DNA of 12,184 nt, taken from NCBI GenBank assembly GCA_938023905.1, contig CALJCO010000092.1, positions 1-12,184 on the forward strand, in the 5' to 3' direction. The first letter of the stretch is position 1. The number at the start of each line of letters is the position of its first letter. The notes beneath the pieces are model-generated. The model saw only the letters and a program-made list of their open reading frames with translations. It was not told the origin of the DNA and did not search any database. The stretch is from an uncultured Collinsella sp. Its GTDB lineage: Bacteria; Actinomycetota; Coriobacteriia; Coriobacteriales; Coriobacteriaceae. Shown here one piece after another: positions 6,734 to 12,184 of this stretch. A program made the position numbers and the translations under genes.

Positions 6734-7156
6734 TTACGATGTGCAGCCCACGACCTCGATTATGGCAAAAATCGGCACCAAAAACGGGAGCAATGGCAGG
6801 GAGCGCGATTTTGTGATGAGGCAGGAGAGGGCAAGGACCAGGAGCGCGGCGGCAAATGCCACGATGCCACCCATAGGGTCGAGCGTGCAAAGCGCGAAAA
6901 GTGCCTTGGCATCTCCCATGCCGATGCCCGGGATTTGGCGAAGACGACGCCAGAGGGACTCAGTCAGAACGAGGGCAAGATACACGATGACGGCAAGACC
7001 TGCGTGGTCAAGCGTTGTGTTCAAACCGAGGTCGAGCCAAACGCCCGCAAACGCCGCCACGGCGCACGCGCCAGCAAGCTCATTGGGAAACCGCCGCTCA
7101 CGGGCATCAACCACCGCACCGGCAAAGACGCAGATCCAAAATGGGATGTAGAACAT
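6734..7156 (-). CDS. A24 family prepilin peptidase-like protein (peptidase domain only)
   Basis: The 140-residue integral membrane protein carries both catalytic aspartates of the A24 aspartic peptidases. Asp17 lies in VVDARERRFPNEL, the D-x-R...R-x-P-N signature, and Asp82 lies in GIGMGDAK, the GxGD signature. Several hydrophobic helices surround them (about 1-16, 28-45, 52-66, 97-115, 120-137). Such enzymes cleave type IV pilin or Tad/Flp pilin leaders at the membrane. It lacks the cysteine-rich N-methyltransferase domain of PilD, so it resembles TadV/CpaA or archaeal-type enzymes. The start is taken at 7156, where GGAGGTG lies five bases upstream; the open frame continues to 7201 but without support. 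No pilin or secretion ATPase gene is in the window, so the substrate is unknown. It is followed by the dGTPase-like gene, 31 bases downstream. Confidence 0.85.
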   Translation of the reverse strand: MFYIPFWICVFAGAVVDARERRFPNELAGACAVAAFAGVWLDLGLNTTLDHAGLAVIVYLALVLTESLWRRLRQIPGIGMGDAKALFALCTLDPMGGIVAFAAALLVLALSCLITKSRSLPLLPFLVPIFAIIEVVGCTS

Positions 7157-7168
7157 CGTGCACCTCCA

Positions 7169-7182
7169 TGAGCAGCTGCTCA
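7169..7182. repeat. 14-bp perfect palindrome upstream of the prepilin-type peptidase gene
   Basis: TGAGCAGCTGCTCA is its own reverse complement. It lies between the T-tract of the glycosyltransferase terminator and the ribosome binding site of the peptidase gene, starting 13 bases before that gene's ATG. It could be a repressor site or an RNA hairpin next to the ribosome binding site. A chance palindrome is possible, and function is not shown. Confidence 0.55.
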
Positions 7183-7183
7183 A

Positions 7184-7225
7184 AAGCAAAAACAACCACA
7201 AAGGTGCACCCCCTTTGCGGTGGTT
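7184..7225 (-). terminator. Rho-independent terminator after the glycosyltransferase gene
   Basis: On the minus strand AACCAC (7220-7225) and AAAGG (7212-7216) pair with CCTTT (7200-7204) and GTGGTT (7194-7199), leaving a three-base bulge (7217-7219) and a seven-base loop. The 3' side runs into GTTTTTGCTTTT (7182-7193). It begins ten bases after the glycosyltransferase stop codon at 7236. It should separate that gene from the peptidase and dGTPase-like genes beyond it, unless readthrough occurs. Confidence 0.7.
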
Positions 7226-7235
7226 CTGGTCGTGG

Positions 7236-8531
7236 TTACTTGGCGCCCTGCATGACCTCGTCGAGGGTAACGTTAACGGCGTGCTGCGTGGGCACCCAGT
7301 CGACCTTCAGGAACAACGCAGCCACCGTAATGGGGATATAACTGAACATAAAGATCGGGAAGGTAAACAGGTTGGTCACCAGGCGCCACTTTTGCGCACA
7401 ATGAATGTGCTTGTACTCGAAGATGGTCGTGAGCAGCGCCAGGATAAAGAAGGTCTGGTACATCATCACGAACGTCATGATAAGCGAGGCGGCACAAGCC
7501 TGCATCTCGACCTCGGTAGCCAAGAAACCATGCGAAAGGCCACCCACGATCAGGAATGTCGCATTGGCGAGCATGGAGATCAGGGACAGCAGCATGCCCG
7601 GAGCGATGGTCATAAACATGTCATATGCGGCAAAGCGATGATAGCGAAACGTCGACTTGACCAGATGCTTGCCGTAGGTAAAAAAGACCTGGTAGAAGCC
7701 CTTGGTCCAGCGCATGCGCTGTTTCCAGGACGCCTTAAACGTCACCGGCTGCTCGTCAAAGAACTCCGCCGGCGCATAACCGATGCGGATGCCGTGAATG
7801 GCGCAGAACGTGGTGAACTGGATGTCCTCGGTCAGTGTATGGAACTGCCAGCCGTGCATGCCCTCGATAACACTGGCGGAGATAAGGTAGCCCGAGCCCG
7901 AGACGGCGCAGGACGTCTTGCAGATATTACGCGCGTTGTTGAGGAAGCGGGCCTCACGCAAATACCAGGTGGCGTTGGCAGAGGAAATCCACGAGCTGCC
8001 GAAGTTCTTGGAGTTACGATAGCTCGTGACCACATGAAAGCCCTGGTCAAAGGCATCATTCATCTTGGAGACGTAATCGCGGGAGATAACATTGTCGGCA
8101 TCGAAGATAAAGTAGCCCTCAAACGTGTCGGGATACTCGTTGAGAATGCGATCGAAACCAAAGTCCATGACCCAGCTCTTGCCCTTGCGGGCCAGGTCAT
8201 TGCGCTCGTAAACAATGGCACCGGCCTCGCGCGCGAGCTGCGCCGTGTTGTCGGTGCAAGCATCGGCGACCACGAAGACCTCGATGAGCTCGGACGGATA
8301 ATCCTGGTCCTTGATGGAGCGAACGAGGTTGGCGATAACGGCCTCCTCGTTGTGTGCTGCAATAAAGAAGGCATACCGGTGGAGTTTTTTGGCCTTGGGA
8401 GGCGCGACCTCGCCGCGGAGAGCACCGATGACAAAGAAGACCACCTGGTACAAGAAGCAGACCGTGAGCAGCGTGACGACAATCTGGTTGAAGATCACGA
8501 TGGGTGTGTTGGTTTGTAAAAAGGCGAGCAT
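7236..8531 (-). CDS. membrane-embedded processive family 2 glycosyltransferase (hyaluronan/cellulose synthase-like)
   Basis: The 431-residue product is a GT2 enzyme with one N-terminal helix (about 11-38), a cytosolic GT-A domain and at least three C-terminal helices (about 303-330, 345-372, 386-410). The GT-A motifs are all present: FIAAHNEE (56-63), Asp90 in VVADACTDNT for the nucleotide sugar, the DxD motif FDADN (143-147), the catalytic-base motif TED (234-236) and the processive-type QRMRW motif (271-275). Enzymes of this form join sugars from UDP-sugars while moving the chain across the membrane, as in NodC, HasA, BcsA or PgaC. The sugar and polymer cannot be read from sequence. The ATG has GGGAG about eight bases upstream. 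An 82-base gap separates it from the pseudouridine synthase gene and its own terminator follows, so it may be a single-gene unit. No partner polysaccharide genes are in the window. Confidence 0.9.
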   Translation of the reverse strand: MLAFLQTNTPIVIFNQIVVTLLTVCFLYQVVFFVIGALRGEVAPPKAKKLHRYAFFIAAHNEEAVIANLVRSIKDQDYPSELIEVFVVADACTDNTAQLAREAGAIVYERNDLARKGKSWVMDFGFDRILNEYPDTFEGYFIFDADNVISRDYVSKMNDAFDQGFHVVTSYRNSKNFGSSWISSANATWYLREARFLNNARNICKTSCAVSGSGYLISASVIEGMHGWQFHTLTEDIQFTTFCAIHGIRIGYAPAEFFDEQPVTFKASWKQRMRWTKGFYQVFFTYGKHLVKSTFRYHRFAAYDMFMTIAPGMLLSLISMLANATFLIVGGLSHGFLATEVEMQACAASLIMTFVMMYQTFFILALLTTIFEYKHIHCAQKWRLVTNLFTFPIFMFSYIPITVAALFLKVDWVPTQHAVNVTLDEVMQGAK

Positions 8532-8565
8532 GCAGGCTCCCAGGAACGTGTTACGTAAACAACCG

Positions 8566-8595
8566 TATATCTTACCGCAGGCTTACCGAGTTCAA
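8566..8595 (-). promoter_or_regulatory. possible sigma-70-type promoter for the glycosyltransferase gene
   Basis: On the minus strand TTGAAC (8590-8595) and GATATA (8566-8571) are separated by 18 bases and lie about 35 bases before the start codon at 8531. Neither hexamer is a close consensus match, so this is a weak prediction. It fits the 82-base gap and the separate terminator of this gene. Confidence 0.3.
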
Positions 8596-8613
8596 GAAAC
8601 CACCTAATACTGG

Positions 8614-9627
8614 CTAGGCTTCGAGCAGGCCGAGCTGCGGTACGATTTCGTCGCCGGCAGCAGTGCGACCAAGCGAACGCGGGGCTAAGTCGTCGAGGAC
8701 GGCGGCGAGATCCCACGGCAGCTCGTCGCGGCACTCAATGCGCTCTCCCGTCACGGGATGATCGAACGCCACGCGCCAGGAATGGAGGAATTGCCTGGTC
8801 AGACCCTGATCGGCACGCGCATCGCACTTACCGTAGAGCGGATCGCCCACGCAGGCGTGGTTGATATGGCGCATGTGCACGCGAATCTGATGCGTGCGAC
8901 CGGTAAACAGGTGACACTCAACGAGTGTGTAGCCGTCATCAAAGCGCGTGGAATCAAAGCGCTCAAGGACCTTAAAGGTCGTGATGGCCTGGCGCGCAAA
9001 AGGATCATCGGAAACCGCCATCTTGACACGGTCACGTGTAGAACGGGCAATGCCGGTGTTAATGGTGCCCTCATCCATGGCGATATGACCGTGAACGAGC
9101 GCAATGTAGCGGCGGTCGAGCGTGCGCGTACGGATAAGATTTTGGAGCGCGCGCTGGGTGTCGTCGTCCTTCGCCGCAAGCATAAGGCCCGAAGTGTCGC
9201 GATCCAGACGATGCACGATGCCGGGGCGATCCTCGCCCTGCACGGTGCCCAGATGGTCGATACCGCAGTGATAGACCAGGGCATTCGCGAGCGTACCGCT
9301 CTCATGACCATGCGCAGGATGGCACACCAGGCCGCGCTGCTTGGAGAGCACGATAAGGTAGTCGTCCTCGTAGCGAATATCGAGGGGAATGGCCTCGGGA
9401 ATCACGTCGGTCGGGTCGTGCGGCTCAGGCAAATCGACCGAAATACGGTCGCCGGCTCGCACGGCGTACTTTTTGGACAGGCAGGTCTCGCCGTTGACGG
9501 CAACGGCGCCGCCCTCAATCAGATGCGCGCAGGCAGAGCGTGTGGGACAGCCGTCGTTGGCACCCAGATAGGCGTCGAGACGCTGACCGGTAGCATCGTC
9601 GGCAACAAGAATATGGATATCGGCCAT
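8614..9627 (-). CDS. rluD: RluA/RluD family ribosomal RNA pseudouridine synthase
   Basis: This is a 337-residue enzyme that isomerises uridine to pseudouridine in RNA, most likely 23S rRNA as for RluD. An N-terminal S4 RNA-binding domain (about residues 14-68, QRLDAYLG to the strand at RAGDRISVDLP) precedes the catalytic domain. The latter holds the defining motif GIVHRLDRDTSG (136-147) with catalytic Asp142, RRYIALVHG, and the late TGRTHQIRVHM block. Length and layout match the family. The exact modified positions cannot be inferred, so the symbol reflects the usual name for the gene next to lspA. The start codon overlaps the lspA stop by one base (TAATG), with AAAGGA about 12 bases upstream. 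The two are surely cotranscribed, and the lspA-rluD pairing is common in Gram-positive bacteria. Confidence 0.93.
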   Translation of the reverse strand: MADIHILVADDATGQRLDAYLGANDGCPTRSACAHLIEGGAVAVNGETCLSKKYAVRAGDRISVDLPEPHDPTDVIPEAIPLDIRYEDDYLIVLSKQRGLVCHPAHGHESGTLANALVYHCGIDHLGTVQGEDRPGIVHRLDRDTSGLMLAAKDDDTQRALQNLIRTRTLDRRYIALVHGHIAMDEGTINTGIARSTRDRVKMAVSDDPFARQAITTFKVLERFDSTRFDDGYTLVECHLFTGRTHQIRVHMRHINHACVGDPLYGKCDARADQGLTRQFLHSWRVAFDHPVTGERIECRDELPWDLAAVLDDLAPRSLGRTAAGDEIVPQLGLLEA

Positions 9628-10226
9628 TAGCGCTCATTCCTTTCGCGAATCTTGCGGGCGCGCTCCCCACGCTGCTTGGCTTTGCGTTTGGCGCGGGCCT
9701 CGTCACGAGCGTTGAGCTCGGCGGTCGCATCGACCTCGCGAGCGGCGGGACTTAAGAACATATAACCGATGAGCGCCAGCACGACACCGACCGTAATGCC
9801 GATATCGGCGACGTTAAAGACGGGAAAGTCGATGAAGGTGGTGGCGATAAAATCAGTCACGAAGCCAAAGACAAGGCGATCGATCGCGTTGCCGATGGCA
9901 CCGCCCGCGACCATCGCCATACCAACGACCTCCAGACGAGCGAGCTGAGGCGCACGAACCAGGTACACCGCGATGGCAACGATGACGACAAGTGCCAGCA
10001 CGGCAAACGCTACACCATGGCCCTCGCCCATGCTAAAGGCAGCTCCGATATTGCGGACAAACAGAAAGTCAATCACACCGGGGATAACGGTCATGTGCAG
10101 AGCATCGCCCACGGCACGAACCGCAAGCTTGGTCAGCTGGTCAACAAGCAGCACAGCCAGCGCTACCCCACCAGCAACACCCAACCGCCAACGCAAAGGC
10201 GGCGTCATATCCGCACCACGACCCAA
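9627..10226 (-). CDS. lspA: lipoprotein signal peptidase (signal peptidase II) with basic C-terminal extension
   Basis: This is a four-helix membrane aspartic peptidase that removes signal peptides from diacylglyceryl-modified prolipoproteins. Numbering from the TTG at 10226 (199 residues), conserved blocks are LLVDQLTK (26-33), RNIGAAFS (58-65), AGGAIGNAIDRL (107-118) with catalytic Asp116, and FNVADIGI (137-144) with catalytic Asp141. The TTG is preceded by AGGGGA five bases upstream; an ATG at 10208 would give 193 residues but has a poorer ribosome binding site. After the last helix (ends about 160) comes a highly charged tail of about 40 residues, rich in Arg, Lys and Glu (for example RAKRKAKQRGERARK), which core LspA enzymes lack. 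It is first in the lspA-rluD pair, with a possible promoter in the gap upstream. Confidence 0.95.
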   Translation of the reverse strand: MGRGADMTPPLRWRLGVAGGVALAVLLVDQLTKLAVRAVGDALHMTVIPGVIDFLFVRNIGAAFSMGEGHGVAFAVLALVVIVAIAVYLVRAPQLARLEVVGMAMVAGGAIGNAIDRLVFGFVTDFIATTFIDFPVFNVADIGITVGVVLALIGYMFLSPAAREVDATAELNARDEARAKRKAKQRGERARKIRERNER

Positions 10227-10277
10227 AGAAATCCCCTACCCTCAGATAATCAAATGCCGTTTAACGCAAATAACCAT

Positions 10278-10283
10278 CTTATA
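10278..10283 (-). promoter_or_regulatory. possible -10 element for the lspA-rluD pair
   Basis: On the minus strand TATAAG (five of six matches to TATAAT) lies about 52 bases before the lspA start, in the AT-rich part of the 219-base gap between lspA and ileS. No good -35 hexamer is found 16-18 bases upstream. Since a terminator ends ileS transcription, a promoter is expected in this gap; the exact position is weakly supported. I see no other structured element in the remainder of this gap (10227-10340). Confidence 0.3.
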
Positions 10284-10335
10284 TTGCCACACGCAGAGCG
10301 CACGACACATTCGCTAATGTCAGATAAATAACCAG

Positions 10336-10380
10336 CATAAAAGAAAGCGGCATTCCGGATAACGGAATGTCGCTTTTCTT
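10336..10380 (-). terminator. Rho-independent terminator after ileS
   Basis: A 14-base-pair stem (AAAGCGGCATTCCG at 10344-10357 with CGGAATGTCGCTTT at 10363-10376, one G-U pair) closes a five-base loop. On the minus strand it is followed by TTTCTTTTAT. It lies about 70 bases after the ileS stop. The plus-strand side also ends in TTTTCTT, so it might work in both directions, but there is no plus-strand gene to serve. Confidence 0.8.
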
Positions 10381-10445
10381 CAGCGGAGCAAATGGGCCGA
10401 AGGCGTCAAATTCTCCCTATAACTAAAATGCCGAGTTACCGTGCC

Positions 10446-12184
10446 TTAAAGGGCATTCGCACACCTCTTGCAAATGTGAGCGTGGCCGTTGTACTCGCCG
10501 ACGGTGGTGCGGTAGTTCCAGCAACGGTCGCAGCACTCGCCCTCGGCAGCATCGATGGCAACAGAAAGCTCCTCGCCCTGGGTAAGCTCAACATCGGAGA
10601 CGATGTAGAACTCGGCCAGGTCGACGGCCTTGTCGCCGGTCAGCAGCGCATACATTTCGGCGGGAACGACCGCCTTGACGCGGACCTGCTGGCTCTTGGT
10701 GAAGGTGCCGGCGGAGCGGGCATCCTCAAGGGCCTTGGTCACGACGCTGCGGAGCTCGAGTGAAGCCTCGAGCACGCCCTCAAACTCGTTGGCCTCGTCG
10801 ACCGTGATGGGCGACTTGTACCAATCGAGTAGCGCGGCGTACTTCTGGTGATCGACGCAGCCGGCGGGCGCATAGGCCATGGCCTCGTCGACCGTGTAGG
10901 ACAGGATCGGCTGCAGGTCGCGCATGAGCATCGAGAAGAGCTCGGCCAGCACGGTCTGGGCGCTGCGGCGCTCGAGCGAGCCGGGCTTGTCGCAGTACAG
11001 ACGGTCCTTCAGGGCGTCGAGGTACACGTTGGAGAGCTCAGTAACCACGAAGTCGTAGAGCGCACGGTAGGCGCGCGGGAACTCGTAGCTGGCGTAAGCA
11101 TCGTCGACCTCGGCCTGGACCTGAGTCAGGCGGGCAACCATGAGCTTGTCGAGCGGCAGCAAGTCGGCAAAGGCGACGCCGTCGGTCTCGGGCTCAAACT
11201 GACCCTCGAGCTCAGAGAGCAGGAAGCGCAGCGTGTTGCGGAAACGACGGTAGGCATCGGACGTACGAGCGAGAATCTCATGGTCGATGGAGACGTCGGA
11301 GCTGGTGTCGACGGAGGCAACCCACAGACGGATGATGTCAGCGCCCATCTCGTCGCAGACCTTGTTGGGGTCGATGACGTTGCCGAGCGACTTGGACATC
11401 TTGCGGCCCTGGCCATCGACCGTGAAGCCCTGCGAGACGACCGCCTTGTACGGAGCATGGCCGTTGGCACCCACCGAGGTGAGCAGCGAGCTCTGGAACC
11501 AACCGCGATGCTGGTCGGAGCCCTCGAGATACACGTCAGCCGGGTACTCAAGCTCGGGTCGATACTCGCAGACGGCCTTCCAGGACACGCCGGAGTCCCA
11601 CCACACGTCGAGAATGTCCTTATCAGCCTTGAGGTGATGGCCGCCACACTTGGGGCAAACGCAAGCCTCGCCCAGGTAACTCTCGGGAGCGTCGGTGAAC
11701 CAGGCGTCGGAGCCCTTCTCGTGGAAGAGCTTGATGACGGCGTCGAGCGTGGCGTCGTTCATGACCTTCTCGCCGCAGTCGGCGCAAGTGTAGCTGGGGA
11801 TAGGCACGCCCCAGTTGCGCTGACGGCTGATGCACCAGTCGGGACGCTGCTCGACCATGGCGCCGATGCGGTTGGCGGCGTGAGCCGGATACCACTTGAC
11901 GTTCTCGCGGACCTCTTTGCCAGCCTGCTCGCGCAGACCGGTCTTGTCCATCGAGACGAACCACTGGTCGGTAGCACGGAAGAGCACCGGGTGCTTGCAG
12001 CGCCAGCAGTGCGGATAGCTGTGCGTGATCTTCTTCTCGAGGACCAGGGTGCCGCGCTCGCGCAGGAACTCGATGATGTGCGGGTTGGCCTCGTCGGTAT
12101 CCATGCCGCTGAAGGGGCCGCCGGTGCCAAACTCCTCGCCGGTGTAGAACTTGCCGTCGTCATCGACCGGCATGCAAATGTCGG
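10446..12184 (-). CDS. ileS: isoleucyl-tRNA synthetase, C-terminal part (5' end outside window)
   Basis: This is a class I aminoacyl-tRNA synthetase that charges tRNA-Ile with isoleucine. About 579 residues are visible and the frame is open to the window edge, so the N-terminal part with the HIGH motif lies outside. The visible part holds the end of the editing domain, HCWRCKHPVLFRATDQWF, and the RQRNWGVPIP block. CADC and CPKC cysteine pairs follow, then DILDVWWDSGVSW, the GSDQHRGWFQSSL block and the KMSKS loop (GRKMSKSLGN; KMSKS is at 11388-11402). The C-terminus has the anticodon-binding helices and a zinc finger (CDRC and CKRC near the end), which is typical of the bacterial type that keeps this domain. 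A methionine codon at 12171-12173 is internal, not the start, because the residues before it (DIC) continue the family sequence. The next gene downstream is lspA, beyond a terminator. Confidence 0.97.
   Translation of the reverse strand, partial: DICMPVDDDGKFYTGEEFGTGGPFSGMDTDEANPHIIEFLRERGTLVLEKKITHSYPHCWRCKHPVLFRATDQWFVSMDKTGLREQAGKEVRENVKWYPAHAANRIGAMVEQRPDWCISRQRNWGVPIPSYTCADCGEKVMNDATLDAVIKLFHEKGSDAWFTDAPESYLGEACVCPKCGGHHLKADKDILDVWWDSGVSWKAVCEYRPELEYPADVYLEGSDQHRGWFQSSLLTSVGANGHAPYKAVVSQGFTVDGQGRKMSKSLGNVIDPNKVCDEMGADIIRLWVASVDTSSDVSIDHEILARTSDAYRRFRNTLRFLLSELEGQFEPETDGVAFADLLPLDKLMVARLTQVQAEVDDAYASYEFPRAYRALYDFVVTELSNVYLDALKDRLYCDKPGSLERRSAQTVLAELFSMLMRDLQPILSYTVDEAMAYAPAGCVDHQKYAALLDWYKSPITVDEANEFEGVLEASLELRSVVTKALEDARSAGTFTKSQQVRVKAVVPAEMYALLTGDKAVDLAEFYIVSDVELTQGEELSVAIDAAEGECCDRCWNYRTTVGEYNGHAHICKRCANAL

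Noticed and set aside
7158..8519. Long plus-strand open frame of 453 codons opposite the glycosyltransferase gene
   Set aside because: It is antisense to a gene with complete family motifs, has no recognisable domain, and is rich in His, Arg and Gly in the manner of high-GC shadow frames.
8549..8561. Near-palindrome TGTTACGTAAACA before the glycosyltransferase gene
   Set aside because: Only the central eight bases TTACGTAA are symmetric, so it may well be chance.
8758..9630. Plus-strand open frame of 290 codons opposite the pseudouridine synthase gene
   Set aside because: It mirrors the rluD-type gene and shows no family signature; this is a common artefact of GC-rich coding DNA.
10446..12173. 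Methionine codon at 12171-12173 as the ileS start
   Set aside because: The frame is open to the window edge, the preceding codons fit the IleRS sequence, and the HIGH-motif half of the enzyme would be missing.

Overview
The window comes from a high-G+C Gram-positive chromosome, most likely an actinobacterium of the Coriobacteriia (a Collinsella-like gut bacterium). That placement is an inference from codon composition, from the lspA-rluD neighbourhood, and from a SigB/SigF-type sigma factor sitting beside a short RsbW-like partner. No 16S rRNA or other marker is present to prove it. Apart from the first ~780 bases, every gene lies on the minus strand, so transcription runs from high to low coordinates.

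Right to left: the 3' two thirds of ileS enters from the right edge and ends at a strong hairpin terminator (10344-10376). A 219-base gap follows, then a one-base-overlapping pair, lspA and an RluA-family pseudouridine synthase gene. Next is a membrane-embedded processive family 2 glycosyltransferase, closed by its own terminator (about 7184-7225). Just past it are a stand-alone A24 prepilin-type peptidase and an HD-domain dGTPase-like gene, then rarA (mgsA), the clamp-loader-like AAA+ replication-repair ATPase.

After a 100-base gap comes a tightly packed four-gene unit (3944 down to 785): a membrane-anchored DUF948-like coiled-coil protein, an RsbW/SpoIIAB-like protein that appears to have lost its ATP-binding residues, a SigB/SigF/SigG-type sigma factor, and an AI-2E-family permease with a long acidic tail. 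The genes overlap by 8 nt, are 1 nt apart, and overlap by 4 nt (ATGA), so they are probably made together. The gene order recalls rsbW-sigB and spoIIAB-sigF, but no anti-anti-sigma gene is seen. This is the most interesting part of the window.

The left end (1 to about 530) is visibly AT-rich compared with everything else. It carries a plus-strand, 16-cysteine DUF3795-type protein with its own hairpin terminator and looks horizontally acquired. It is followed by a small plus-strand two-helix membrane protein (536-775) of intermediate composition, which ends only nine bases from the stop of the convergent AI-2E permease gene.

No tRNA, rRNA, CRISPR array, insertion sequence or riboswitch was recognised. 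There is no gene-free stretch longer than 300 bases; the longest is 10227-10445.
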